Assembly (NCBI GenBank): GCA_017302755.1
Contig: JAFLCR010000024.1
Location: 1 to 15,703 of the forward strand
From: Alphaproteobacteria bacterium
GTDB lineage: Bacteria > Pseudomonadota > Alphaproteobacteria > Rickettsiales > JAFLCR01
Length of the DNA: 15,703 nucleotides
Reading direction: 5' to 3'
Under the pieces are notes generated by a model. That model was given only the letters and a program-made list of their open reading frames with translations. It was not told where the DNA came from and did not search any database. The position numbers were made by a program, and so were the translations under genes. Positions 6,669 through 14,102 of the stretch are shown here, piece by piece (positions within the stretch are counted from its first letter, which is position 1; the number at the start of each line of letters is the position of its first letter).

Positions 6669-7117
6669 GAACCGGGAGTACGCGGCGTGCCACCGCCAAA
6701 CGCGTTATGATAGGCTGTTTCTACCCAGGATGTTGCCTTTTGCCATAATTGACCGGCAGCCAGCATAAGATCGCCAATATAATCGACCTCTGGCCTCTGC
6801 TGGAATTTCTGCGGCGCAAGCTGTTTCGCTGCATATACGGAAAGCGCCAGGCTGATAAGATCATCCGCGCCAATCACGGATGAATGTCGGGAATCGGGCA
6901 GAAGCTTATAGCCACCATCTTCATTTAATTGAAAATCGGCAATGCGGGGCTGTGCCTCGTCAGAGAATTGTTGATGTATGCGGATTTCGTCTCCCCTGTC
7001 AAAAGATACGGAAACCGACCCCGTCCGGCGCGTGGCCACTTCGATAAAATCAAAGCTCACGCTGGAACCGCTTGATAGGATATAGCCTTGCTCTTCGATC
7101 ACGGGCTGGCTGGACAT
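6665..7117 (-). CDS. Hypothetical protein, 150 aa
   Basis: I do not recognise this protein. It has 150 residues, no signal peptide and no membrane span. The N-terminal half looks beta-rich (SGSSVSFDFIEVATRRTGSV, then a segment around SFDRGDEIRIHQQF); the middle has DDLISLALSVYAAK, which should be helical; and the tail is amphipathic (IGDLMLAAGQLWQKATSW) and ends Gly/Pro-rich. The ATG at 7117 is chosen because AGGAGT lies 7 nt upstream; an upstream in-frame ATG at 7156 lacks this. It is transcribed divergently from the LOG gene across an AT-rich gap and ends by overlapping the last 4 bp of bioA on the other strand. Codon use matches the neighbours, though its GC content looks somewhat lower. 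Its function is not inferable. Confidence 0.8.
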   Translation of the reverse strand: MSSQPVIEEQGYILSSGSSVSFDFIEVATRRTGSVSVSFDRGDEIRIHQQFSDEAQPRIADFQLNEDGGYKLLPDSRHSSVIGADDLISLALSVYAAKQLAPQKFQQRPEVDYIGDLMLAAGQLWQKATSWVETAYHNAFGGGTPRTPGS

Positions 7118-7366
7118 GGCGTATACTCCTGTATGCTGATAAGTAAGCGACAACAATATTATCGCAATATTAAAGTTATATCATAGCTTTATAACTGTTC
7201 TGTGAATCCCCCCACTAGGCTTATATCGCAGCGCAACGTGTTACCTTAAAGCAATTTTAAGCGCTTGCCCCTAAGCTGAAATCATGAGGAAAGTATCCAT
7301 CCGCCCGCCATTGACGGCGGAATCATTCCAGCCAATCTATAAAGCAAAACAACCTGTGGGGATCGT
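7118..7366. promoter_or_regulatory. Divergent intergenic region with AT-rich repeats
   Basis: This 249-bp gap separates the 150-aa protein gene from the LOG gene. The left half is much more AT-rich than its surroundings. It contains CAATATT twice with an 11-bp period (7154-7160 and 7165-7171) and an inverted repeat AGTTATA / TATAACT (7174-7180 and 7190-7196, 9-nt centre). On the minus strand TGC-GATAAT (7166-7158) fits an extended -10. On the plus strand TTGACG (7311-7316) and TATAAA (7338-7343) could form a promoter, but the 21-bp spacer is too long to be trusted. The right half holds a 28-codon ORF running into LOG. Confidence 0.4.
7125..7130 (-). promoter_or_regulatory. Ribosome binding site deciding the start of the 150-aa protein
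   Basis: AGGAGT on the minus strand, 7 nt before the ATG at 7117. It sits in the loop of a weak AUAC/GUAU hairpin, which I regard as coincidental. Confidence 0.65.
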
Positions 7367-7370
7367 ATGA
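7284..7370 (+). CDS. Possible 28-residue upstream ORF overlapping the LOG start
   Basis: ATG at 7284, 28 codons, stop TGA at 7368-7370, so the stop overlaps the LOG ATG (7367) as ATGA. The peptide begins MRKVSIRPPLTAESF and ends in PVGIV. It is basic and has no run of one amino acid that would suggest attenuation. No convincing Shine-Dalgarno precedes it. The ATGA junction is the same kind of coupling seen at real gene borders elsewhere in the window, but a 28-codon ORF with such an overlap can arise by chance, and a plausible -10 (7338-7343) would lie inside it. Treat it as a candidate only. Confidence 0.25.
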   Translation: MRKVSIRPPLTAESFQPIYKAKQPVGIV

Positions 7371-7921
7371 GCCTGCCTAAAGCCGTGTGCGTATTCTGCG
7401 GCGCGCGGAATTTCGTGAACAAGGAATATATCGACATCGCCAACCGCTTCGGCGCGCAGCTGGCGGAAAAAAACGTGGAACTGGTCTACGGCGGCGGCGA
7501 TTGCGGCCTGATGGGCGCCGTGGCCAACGGCTCGCTGAAAGCGGGCGGCCGTGTGATCGGCGTATTTCCCGACGATCTCAAGAACCTTGAAGTTGAACAC
7601 AAGGGACTTTCCGAAATCTACTTCGTGCGCAGCATGCACGAGCGCAAGAAAAAGATGTTCGACCTCTCCGACGCCTTCGTGATCCTTCCCGGCGGCTTCG
7701 GCACGATGGACGAAACCTTCGAGATCATCACCTGGAAACAGCTTCGCATGCACGCCAAGCCGATCGTGATGTACAACCACAACGGCTACTGGAACCCCTG
7801 GGTGCAGCTGACCGAGAACATCATCGGCCAGGGCTTTGCTTCGGAAGAGGCGCGCGGGCTTTATACGGTCGTGGATAATTTCGGCGACCTGCTGGAAGCC
7901 ACCAGGCAGCTGGAGCCTTGA
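7367..7921 (+). CDS. LOG family protein (nucleotide 5'-monophosphate phosphoribohydrolase)
   Basis: A 184-residue cytoplasmic protein of the LOG/TIGR00730 family, the former 'lysine decarboxylase-like' group. Characterised members cleave the N-glycosidic bond of nucleoside 5'-monophosphates, including cytokinin ribotides. Visible motifs are VCVFCGAR at 7-14, YGGGDCGLMGAVANG at 41-55, R93 and K94 in HERKKKMFDLSDAF, and the hallmark PGGFGTMDETFE at 108-119, whose Arg and Glu are the catalytic set of the family. Length is normal. GGGGAT about 4-9 nt upstream supports the ATG at 7367. Many genomes annotate such genes as lysine decarboxylase, which the PGGxGTxxE motif argues against. It converges on the AT-rich gene with only 8 bp between the stops. 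The natural substrate in this organism is unknown. Confidence 0.93.
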   Translation: MSLPKAVCVFCGARNFVNKEYIDIANRFGAQLAEKNVELVYGGGDCGLMGAVANGSLKAGGRVIGVFPDDLKNLEVEHKGLSEIYFVRSMHERKKKMFDLSDAFVILPGGFGTMDETFEIITWKQLRMHAKPIVMYNHNGYWNPWVQLTENIIGQGFASEEARGLYTVVDNFGDLLEATRQLEP

Positions 7922-7929
7922 ACACACTA

Positions 7930-8706
7930 CTACTTTTTTAAAGAATCGATAAATATGTGAATTTTTTTATCGATCGCTTTCCAATTAGCTAATTGCGTTC
8001 TGCTGATCGCATATTGTACTGAAATTCTATCATCGTGATAGATGGTTGTCTGGCATACACCATCATAGTTTTTTTCAGGGCGCGGCTTATTGCATATATA
8101 ATAATATGTGCGGTCTTTGTTCACATACAGCACGTCATCCTTCCATACAACTGCTCCAAGTCCATATCGATGAGCATCTTGCAACTTCATTGGCAGCAAA
8201 TGACTTTTTTCTTCGCCTATCACTATTGCAGATGAAAGCGCTTTCTTTACATTAAATTGGTAATGATCGTTGCTGCCAATCTGCAACATCATCCTTATCT
8301 GGTTTAGAAAAATCATTTTTCTGATTTCTCTTAAAGAAAGCTTACTTATAGAAGCTTCATCTTGTAATTTTTTTTGGACAATCGTTTTCGCTGCCATATC
8401 TGGCAGTACGGCAATAAGAGTAATAAATTGCTGCTTTCCCCCCTTCCAATTAGGGCTAAACGTCATATATGCCTTAGGAATGCTGAAGCTGATATGCGTA
8501 CCCTCACTATCAGGATGGGGCTCAAACACGACTTCTTTATCTATGAAACCCCTGCGAGCTGTTTTTCCAGTAGATAAAGAAATATTCACTGGTTCTATAC
8601 TGATGGTTTCAGCATAATAATTATTCCAGAAGTACCCCATTCCACCCACATGGGTGGGGTAAACAATGATAGTTATTAAGCCTATAACAAGCGCGTATTT
8701 ATTCAT
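7930..8706 (-). CDS. AT-rich hypothetical protein with N-terminal hydrophobic segment
   Basis: I do not recognise this 258-residue protein. Residues 5-17 (ALVIGLITIIVYP) form a short hydrophobic segment after a Lys, consistent with a signal peptide or anchor, so it is probably exported or membrane-tethered. The rest is basic and rich in Lys, Ile, Tyr and Asn, with two cysteines near the C-terminus (YICNKPRP and GVCQTT) that could form a disulfide. The start is the ATG at 8706: its ATGA overlaps the stop of the ferredoxin gene, implying coupling. A longer frame to 8736 would lie inside the ferredoxin gene. Base composition and codon use (AAA, ATA, TAT, ATT) are far more AT-rich than all neighbours, pointing to recent acquisition or relaxed constraint. 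It is the last gene of a minus-strand run and converges on the LOG gene. Confidence 0.8.
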   Translation of the reverse strand: MNKYALVIGLITIIVYPTHVGGMGYFWNNYYAETISIEPVNISLSTGKTARRGFIDKEVVFEPHPDSEGTHISFSIPKAYMTFSPNWKGGKQQFITLIAVLPDMAAKTIVQKKLQDEASISKLSLREIRKMIFLNQIRMMLQIGSNDHYQFNVKKALSSAIVIGEEKSHLLPMKLQDAHRYGLGAVVWKDDVLYVNKDRTYYYICNKPRPEKNYDGVCQTTIYHDDRISVQYAISRTQLANWKAIDKKIHIFIDSLKK

Positions 8707-9035
8707 AGTAATCGCTTCTGTCCTGCCTCCAGCCATAGATCCTTGACGCGCTTTCCATCCCGCACATGCTCTTCCAGGATGCGGTCGATATCCTCCGCCG
8801 TGTCATAGCGGTACCACGCGCCCTCCGGGTAGATCACCAGCACCGGCCCCAGCTCGCAGCGGTCAAGGCACCCCGCCATGTTGACGCGCGATTTGGGAAT
8901 GTTCATCTCCTTCAGCTTTTTCTTTGCATAATCGCGAAGCTGTTCCGCGCCTTTTTCCGCGCAGCAGCCGCGCGCATGGCCCGGCTCGCGCCGGTTGGTG
9001 CAAAAGAAGAGATGATGCTCGAAATGCTGCGTCAT
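8703..9035 (-). CDS. Thioredoxin-like [2Fe-2S] ferredoxin domain protein
   Basis: A 110-residue small cytoplasmic protein. Cysteines C12 (FFCTN), C24 with adjacent C25 (RGCCAEKG), C56 and C60 (AGCLDRCELGP) match the pattern CX(11-12)C ... CX3C of the thioredoxin-fold [2Fe-2S] ferredoxins, such as the Aquifex-type ferredoxin and the NuoE C-terminal domain. PVLVIYPEGAWY is the typical strand after the last cysteine. A role as electron carrier is inferred from the family; some relatives have been linked to metal or sulfur chemistry. The ATG at 9035 overlaps the stop of the exported protein gene (ATGA), and its own stop overlaps the AT-rich gene in the same way, so the three are probably translated in tandem. 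Confidence 0.9.
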   Translation of the reverse strand: MTQHFEHHLFFCTNRREPGHARGCCAEKGAEQLRDYAKKKLKEMNIPKSRVNMAGCLDRCELGPVLVIYPEGAWYRYDTAEDIDRILEEHVRDGKRVKDLWLEAGQKRLL

Positions 9036-9616
9036 TGTTTAGGAATATTCACGCAATCCGGCTTGCCGTCCTTGCCCGCGGTGCAGATGCCGACGCTTTC
9101 AAAAAAAATCTTCCACTCGGCTTTCTGCGCGGGCGTCAGGGGATTTTCATCTTTGCCGAAGGGCTTGCCTTTCCAGGCACGGGACACCTGGTACAGCCCT
9201 TTTTTGCCGGTGACGATGAAGAAGGTGGTGTATTCGCCTTCCGCCTGGGCGCTGGATTTCCCGCAGCCGATGGAGGCGATCAGCGCGTCGAAGCCTGCGA
9301 CCTGAAACGTTTTCGGCTCCTCCACGCTCATCGCCGTGCAGATCTTCTCGAACTGCCGGCGCATCAGGCCGAAGATTTCCTGAGGCTTGGAGGTCACGTC
9401 CTTGGTGGAAAGATAGGTCACCATCTGCGTCCATTTCTCGACGCTTTCCTCCTTGGGGACAATTTCCATGATGCGCTGCGTTTTCGTTTGCTGCTGATGG
9501 CCGATTTTCCAGGCATCCGTGAGCGGCAGCGTCATATCGATGTCCGTCGCGGCGAACCCCGGCGCGGCGAAGGCGAGCAGTCCGCCCAGGATGGCGATGC
9601 GAAAGAATAACGTCAT
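9032..9616 (-). CDS. Exported hypothetical protein with four cysteines
   Basis: A 194-residue protein with a clear Sec signal peptide: R6, hydrophobic core IAILGGLLAFAAP, probable cleavage after GFA or GFAA (22/23). The mature part (~171 aa) is a mixed alpha/beta sequence with four cysteines (C93, C118, C178, C188), which could form two disulfides in the periplasm. Features include DAWKIGHQQQ, an IMEIVPKEES segment, TTFFIVTGKKGLYQVSRAWKG and a C-terminal PAQKAEWKIFFESVGICTAG. I cannot assign a family name. AGGGA about 6 nt upstream supports the ATG at 9616. It begins 15 bp after the malonyl-CoA decarboxylase stop on the same strand and overlaps the ferredoxin start by 4 bp, so it is likely in one operon with both. 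Confidence 0.85.
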   Translation of the reverse strand: MTLFFRIAILGGLLAFAAPGFAATDIDMTLPLTDAWKIGHQQQTKTQRIMEIVPKEESVEKWTQMVTYLSTKDVTSKPQEIFGLMRRQFEKICTAMSVEEPKTFQVAGFDALIASIGCGKSSAQAEGEYTTFFIVTGKKGLYQVSRAWKGKPFGKDENPLTPAQKAEWKIFFESVGICTAGKDGKPDCVNIPKQ

Positions 9617-9631
9617 AGAAATCCCTGATGA

Positions 9632-11014
9632 TTAATCCTTGAGCAGCGCCTTCACCGACTTACCGACCGTCACCGTGCCGCTGCCGGCATAGCGCTCGTG
9701 GTTGTCGTCGATCTCGCTGAGCTTGTAATGGTAGTTTACCATGATGCCCGCCGACTGGCGTAACCCTTTCTTCGACGTGTCGCCCAGCCAGTTCACGCGC
9801 TCCAGCACCGCACCGTTGGAAAGGTGGAAATGCGCCACCGGGTCGAGGGCGCGAGTCTTGCGCTTCTCCTGCACCAGATACTGGGTAATAAGCCGCATCA
9901 GCGTGGGCTTGAGGCGTTCGGCCTTGCCTTTATCCTCATGCCAGGGCACGTCGAGCGTCTTGTTCAGCACCGCGTCCTTGGTGTCGAGCCACGCGCGAAA
10001 ACCCGGTACCGGTGAGAGCGTGGCGAAAGCCTTGAGGTTCGGAAGCTGGCTCGAAAGCCGCTGCACCACCCGCTTGATCAGGAAATTGCCGAAGCTGATG
10101 CCCGCCAGCCCTCCCTGCGCGTTGGAGATGGAATAAAAAATTGCGGTATCCGCCTGCCCTTCGGGCAGCGGCGCCTCGGTTTCGTCGAGCAGACGCTGGA
10201 CGTTGTCCGCCATGCCCTTCACCAGCGCCACTTCGACGAAGATCAGCGGCTCGCCCGGCATCTTGCCGTGGAAGAAGGCGAAGCAGCGCCGGTCGCTGTC
10301 GAGGCGGTTCTTGAGGTCGGACCAGGAGCTGATGGCATGCACCGCCTCGTAATCGATCAGCTTCTCCAGCAGCGCGGCGGGCGAGTTCCAGGAAATCTCC
10401 TCGAGATCGAGCAGCCCGACATCGAACCACGAGGCCAGCAATTGCTTGAGATCGCTTTCCAACCCCGCCAGCGACGGCTCCACCTCCACGGCCTGAAGCA
10501 GGTCGGCGCGTAGATCAACTAGAAATTTAAATCCGTTCGGCAACGAATTGAATTGCCTTAAAATCTGCACGCGGGATGCCTGCAGCGCCGCGCGCAGCGC
10601 CGCTTCCGCCGCCGCACGTTGGGCGGGCTTGGCGGATTGCAGTTTTTCAACGGCCGCATCCACCGCCTTGCGGTCCACGTCGAAGGATTCGGCCAGGATC
10701 GTCAGGAAGCGCTGCTTGCCCTTCGCGGAAAGCGCCAGATAGGTCTGCCCCAGTTCGACGGTGCGGGCGCGGGCGCTCACCTCGCCGCCCTTGGCTTCCA
10801 GGCACTCGCGCATCTGGCGGCGCAGGCGCTCCGTGTCCTCCTTCGGCACGTCGGGACGGATATCGGCGTTCAGCGCCGAACGCGCCGAGTCCTCCAGCCC
10901 GCGCCAGGCGCGCAGCAGGTTGGTCACCGCCTTGCGGCGCAGGACGGAAAGGGCTCGATCGAATTTCTGGGAGAATTCGGAAGGTTCGTTGACGGGTACG
11001 GGCGACGTGGACAT
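9632..11014 (-). CDS. Malonyl-CoA decarboxylase
   Basis: Converts malonyl-CoA to acetyl-CoA and CO2. In alphaproteobacteria it serves malonate use or removal of excess malonyl-CoA. From the ATG at 11014 it has 460 residues. The N-terminal ~170 residues are the helical domain. The catalytic GNAT-like domain carries AISSWSDLKNRLDSDRRCFA, FFHGKMPGEPLIFVEVAL, AIFYSISNAQGGLAGISFGN (291-310), the Ser-bearing FATLSPVPGF (330-339), HFHLSNGAVLERVNW (395-409) with the conserved His, and GIMVNYHYKL near the end. These match the residues known as essential in the human and Rhodopseudomonas-type enzymes. The frame can be extended to a TTG at 11116, but that would overlap the divergent gene and I reject it. 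No clear ribosome binding site is seen. Confidence 0.94.
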   Translation of the reverse strand: MSTSPVPVNEPSEFSQKFDRALSVLRRKAVTNLLRAWRGLEDSARSALNADIRPDVPKEDTERLRRQMRECLEAKGGEVSARARTVELGQTYLALSAKGKQRFLTILAESFDVDRKAVDAAVEKLQSAKPAQRAAAEAALRAALQASRVQILRQFNSLPNGFKFLVDLRADLLQAVEVEPSLAGLESDLKQLLASWFDVGLLDLEEISWNSPAALLEKLIDYEAVHAISSWSDLKNRLDSDRRCFAFFHGKMPGEPLIFVEVALVKGMADNVQRLLDETEAPLPEGQADTAIFYSISNAQGGLAGISFGNFLIKRVVQRLSSQLPNLKAFATLSPVPGFRAWLDTKDAVLNKTLDVPWHEDKGKAERLKPTLMRLITQYLVQEKRKTRALDPVAHFHLSNGAVLERVNWLGDTSKKGLRQSAGIMVNYHYKLSEIDDNHERYAGSGTVTVGKSVKALLKD

Positions 11015-11128
11015 GGAACACACAAAATGAACGAAACGCCCCTTTTTATCATGAATTAACCTTGGAAGGAAACGTTCCGATTGGCCTTTGACGCATCTTT
11101 TTGTGGGATGATCCAAAGGACGAGGCTT

Positions 11129-11665
11129 ATGTTAGAAACCATTGATTGGCGCGCCATGCTGCTTCCGGATACGCCGCTGACCGAGATTTTCATCCGCGGC
11201 AGCGTGATGTACCTCGCTCTTTATGCGCTGATGCGGATCATGAAACGGCAGGCAGGGGGCATGAGCACCACCGACCTGCTGGTGGTGGTGCTGGTGGCCG
11301 ACGCGGCGCAGAACGGGATGGCGCATGACTACTCCTCCCTTCCTGACGGCATCTTCCTGGTGATGACGCTTATTTTCTGGAACGTGGCGCTGGAATGGCT
11401 GGGCTATCATTTCCCTCCCATGGCCAAAATCCTCTATCCCGAGCCCCTCCCCCTGGTGAAGGACGGGCAGATGATCCGCCGCAACATGCGCCAGGAACTG
11501 GTCACGAGGGATGAGCTGATGAGCCAGCTTCGCGAACAGGGAATTTCGGAGATTTCGGAAGTCCGCAAGGCTTGCATCGAAGCCAATGGCCGTTTCAGCG
11601 TGCTGACTTTCGCTGACAAGAAAAAAACACGCGCCGCTACTCAGGCTCGCGCTACGCCTTCCTGA
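11129..11665 (+). CDS. DUF421 (YetF-type) membrane protein
   Basis: A 178-residue inner-membrane protein of the DUF421 family (B. subtilis YetF and relatives), whose function is poorly defined. From the ATG at 11129 (AAAGGA 8 nt upstream) there are three membrane segments: RGSVMYLALYALMRIM, STTDLLVVVLVADAAQNGM and PDGIFLVMTLIFWNVALEWL. A soluble C-terminal domain follows with the characteristic LVKDGQMIRRNMRQELVTRDELM, then REQGISEISEVRKACIEANG and RFSVL. Length is in the normal range. It is divergent from malonyl-CoA decarboxylase across about 114 bp. Its last 14 bp overlap the end of the convergent hydrate repair gene. The frame upstream to 11081 is open but has no matching family sequence. 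Confidence 0.9.
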   Translation: MLETIDWRAMLLPDTPLTEIFIRGSVMYLALYALMRIMKRQAGGMSTTDLLVVVLVADAAQNGMAHDYSSLPDGIFLVMTLIFWNVALEWLGYHFPPMAKILYPEPLPLVKDGQMIRRNMRQELVTRDELMSQLREQGISEISEVRKACIEANGRFSVLTFADKKKTRAATQARATPS

Positions 11666-13121
11666 TACCGTAAAGCGCCTGGAGCACAGCGGGCAGTTTC
11701 TCCGGCAGATCGTCGGCGATCAGTCCCGGCCCCGCGTGGTTCGCCGCGTCCCCGTGCAGCCAGACGGCGGCGCAGGCCGCGTAAAACGGCTCCATCCCCC
11801 GCGCCAGCAGCGCCAGGCAGATGCCGGCCAGCACATCGCCGCTGCCGGCGGTGGCAAGCCAGGCGGGGGCATTGGCGTTGATGGCCACTCTCCCATCAGG
11901 CGCGGCGATGACCGTATCGCTGCCCTTGTGCACCACCACCGCCTTGCTGCGCAGCGCCGCGGCCCGGGTCTGGGCGAGCTTGTCTCCGGTGAGGTCTGGA
12001 AAAAGGCGGCGGAATTCTCCCGCGTGCGGTGTCAGAATCGTCGGCCCCTGGATCAGTGCAAACAGCGCATTCTGATGATGGCGGAACACCGTCAACGCGT
12101 CGGCGTCGAGCACCACGCTCCGTCCGCTGCCAAGCAGCGTCAGCACATGATGGCGCGTGGCCTCGCCCATGCCCGCCCCGGGGCCGATCAGAAACGCATT
12201 GCGGCGCGGGTCGGCGAGCAGATCCTTCATATCGCGCCAGTGCCGCAGAGGGCGTGTCAACAACGCCGCCGGTCCGCTCGCCATCAGCGGCAGCGCCGCC
12301 GCCTCACAGGCGACGGTCACCAGCCCCGCCCCGGCGCGGAGCGCCGCCATGGCGGCCAGACGCGCCGCGCCGGTATGCCAGCGGTCTCCCGAAAGCACGA
12401 CCGCATGGCCGGCATGGTATTTATGCGTTTCCGGCCCAGGCGCCTTGAACCGGCTGTTCCACAACGTGGCCACGTTTTCCACCGCCACGGGTTCCATGCC
12501 GGTGAGCGCCTTGTCGGAGATGCCAATATCGGCCACCAGCGTACGGCCGCAAAAACGTTTGCCTGGCATCAGCAACTGGCCCGGGCGGCGCCGGAAAAAC
12601 GTGACCGTAAACAGCGCCGGAAGCACCGGCCCGGCGACCTCCCCGCTATCCGCATTCACGCCGGAAGGCACATCCACGGCGACGGAACTGGCGCCGCGCC
12701 GTGCCAGATGCTCGATCACCTCCGCCTCCACGCCTTCCAGGGGTCTGGAAAGTCCGGCCCCGTAAAGCGCGTCGATCACCAGGGCCGGCGAGCCGACGTC
12801 TTTCATCGCCAAGATATCCCGCTTGCCGTCATAGGCCTTGGCAGCCTTAGCCGCCGGGCCCGTATAGCCCTCCGTGGGCTTTGATTGCAGCACGCGCACG
12901 TTCCAGCCCGCCTCCTTGAGCAGCCGCGCCGCGACGAAGCCGTCGCCCCCGTTATTGCCGGGACCGCACAGCACCAGGGTTTCGCTGGGCTTGATATGCT
13001 TGGTCACCGCCTCGAACACCCGCCTGCCGGCGTTTTCCATCAGCTGGTCGAGGCTTAAGCCCGCGCGCACCGCAAAAGCTTCCGCCTCGCGCATCTGGGC
13101 GGTAGAGAGAATGTCTGCCAT
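11652..13121 (-). CDS. nnr: Bifunctional NAD(P)H-hydrate epimerase / ADP-dependent NAD(P)H-hydrate dehydratase
   Basis: Metabolite-repair enzyme that restores damaged NADH and NADPH: the N-terminal half epimerises the R-hydrate and the C-terminal half dehydrates the S-hydrate using ADP. It is 489 residues, the usual fused YjeF length. The N-terminal domain has GPGNNGGDG at 53-61, VIDALYGAGLSRPLEG and VAVDVPSGVNADSG. The C-terminal kinase-like domain has HKYHAGHAVVLSGD, AALRAGAGLVTVAC, GPGAGMG, VLDADALTVF, LTPHAGEF and the catalytic GSGDVLAG near the C-terminus. The ATG at 13121 faces hemC across about 70 bp. The 3' end overlaps the DUF421 gene by 14 bp, tail to tail. Identification is secure. 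Confidence 0.95.
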   Translation of the reverse strand: MADILSTAQMREAEAFAVRAGLSLDQLMENAGRRVFEAVTKHIKPSETLVLCGPGNNGGDGFVAARLLKEAGWNVRVLQSKPTEGYTGPAAKAAKAYDGKRDILAMKDVGSPALVIDALYGAGLSRPLEGVEAEVIEHLARRGASSVAVDVPSGVNADSGEVAGPVLPALFTVTFFRRRPGQLLMPGKRFCGRTLVADIGISDKALTGMEPVAVENVATLWNSRFKAPGPETHKYHAGHAVVLSGDRWHTGAARLAAMAALRAGAGLVTVACEAAALPLMASGPAALLTRPLRHWRDMKDLLADPRRNAFLIGPGAGMGEATRHHVLTLLGSGRSVVLDADALTVFRHHQNALFALIQGPTILTPHAGEFRRLFPDLTGDKLAQTRAAALRSKAVVVHKGSDTVIAAPDGRVAINANAPAWLATAGSGDVLAGICLALLARGMEPFYAACAAVWLHGDAANHAGPGLIADDLPEKLPAVLQALYGIRKA

Positions 13122-13191
13122 GAGGGTTTCCGTTGCTTCTTGAGTTAGCCATACTACAAGGTGATTGCTGAAATACTAATACGCGAGCGGC

Positions 13192-14100
13192 ATGTCACCC
13201 CCCACCCTTCTCCGCATCGGCACCCGCAAAAGCCCGCTGGCGCTGCGCCAGGCGGAGATGGTGAAGGACGTCCTGCTGGCCGCCGCCCCCGGCCTGAGCG
13301 TGGAGATCATCGCCATGACCACCAGCGGCGACCAGGCGAAAGACACCCCCTTGGCCGACATTGGCGGCAAAGGCCTGTTCACCAAGGAAATCGAGGAAGC
13401 CCTGCTGGAGCACCGCGTGGACATCGCCGTGCACTCGATGAAGGATATGCCGACCGTCCTTCCCGAAGGCCTCGCCATGCCCGCCCTCCTGCCAAGGGAG
13501 GATGCGCGCGACGCTTTCATCTCCCCGCGCCACGCCTCGCTCGCCGCGCTGCCTGAAGGGGCGGTGGTGGGCACGTCATCGCTGCGCCGCCAGGCGCTGC
13601 TGCTGCACCGCCGGCCTGATTTGAAGGTCATCCCCTTCCGCGGCAACGTGGAAACCCGTTTGCGGAAACTCGCCGACGGCCAGGCCGAAGCCACACTACT
13701 CGCATGCGCCGGGCTGAAGCGCCTGGGCCTGGAAAAGCACATCTCCTCCCCGCTTTCCGTGGAGGAGATGCTTCCCGCCGTCGCGCAAGGAGCCATCGGC
13801 ATCGAGGCGCGGCTGGCCGACGCCGATCTCATGGCTTTTTTACGCGCCCTTTCCCATACTCCCACGGAAACCTGCGTCGCCGCCGAACGCGCGGCATTGA
13901 AAGTGCTGGACGGCAACTGCCGCACCCCCATCGCCGCCCATGCGACGCTGCAGGGTGAAACGCTACAACTGACGGCTTTACTTGCCTCGCCCGACGGCGC
14001 ATGGTTGGAGCGCGTAGAGCGCTCCGGCCCCGCCGCCAACGCGGAAGCGATCGGTAGCGCCGCCGGGGAAGCGCTGTTGAGTCGCAAACCGAAAGGATAA
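13192..14100 (+). CDS. hemC: Hydroxymethylbilane synthase (porphobilinogen deaminase)
   Basis: Polymerises four porphobilinogens to hydroxymethylbilane in tetrapyrrole (heme) synthesis, in the cytoplasm. It is 302 residues. The family opening LRIGTRKSPLALRQAE is at 7-22, GDQAKDTPLADIGGKGLFTKEIE at 47-69, HSMKDMP at 81-87 with the catalytic Asp, GTSSLRRQ at 127-134, and FRGNVETRLRKL at 149-160. C243 in LDGNCRTP carries the dipyrromethane cofactor. The ATG at 13192 gives full length, with only a weak GAGCGG in front. It is followed after 2 bp by phhB, so the two are cotranscribed. Other heme genes are not in the window. Confidence 0.97.
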   Translation: MSPPTLLRIGTRKSPLALRQAEMVKDVLLAAAPGLSVEIIAMTTSGDQAKDTPLADIGGKGLFTKEIEEALLEHRVDIAVHSMKDMPTVLPEGLAMPALLPREDARDAFISPRHASLAALPEGAVVGTSSLRRQALLLHRRPDLKVIPFRGNVETRLRKLADGQAEATLLACAGLKRLGLEKHISSPLSVEEMLPAVAQGAIGIEARLADADLMAFLRALSHTPTETCVAAERAALKVLDGNCRTPIAAHATLQGETLQLTALLASPDGAWLERVERSGPAANAEAIGSAAGEALLSRKPKG

Positions 14101-14102
14101 GC

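Noticed and set aside
8646..8661. Inverted repeat CCACCCA / TGGGTGG inside the AT-rich gene
   Set aside because: It is within the coding sequence (PTHVGG) near the start and short; chance or codon-driven symmetry is enough to explain it.
8707..8736. Longer start of the AT-rich protein at 8736
   Set aside because: It would lie within the ferredoxin gene and lose the ATGA coupling; the residues MAGGRTEAIT do not lead into a signal segment as naturally.
11068..11078. Small palindrome GGAA-ACG-TTCC in the malonyl-CoA decarboxylase / DUF421 divergent gap
   Set aside because: Only four base pairs per arm, with no placement relative to a convincing promoter.
11015..11116. N-terminal extension of malonyl-CoA decarboxylase to a TTG at 11116
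   Set aside because: The start codon is rare and without a ribosome binding site, the added 34 residues do not fit the family, and they would cover the divergent promoter region.
11736..12884. 382-codon frame antisense to the NAD(P)H-hydrate repair gene
   Set aside because: Rich in Arg, His, Gln and Pro, with no domain; the sense gene is unmistakable.
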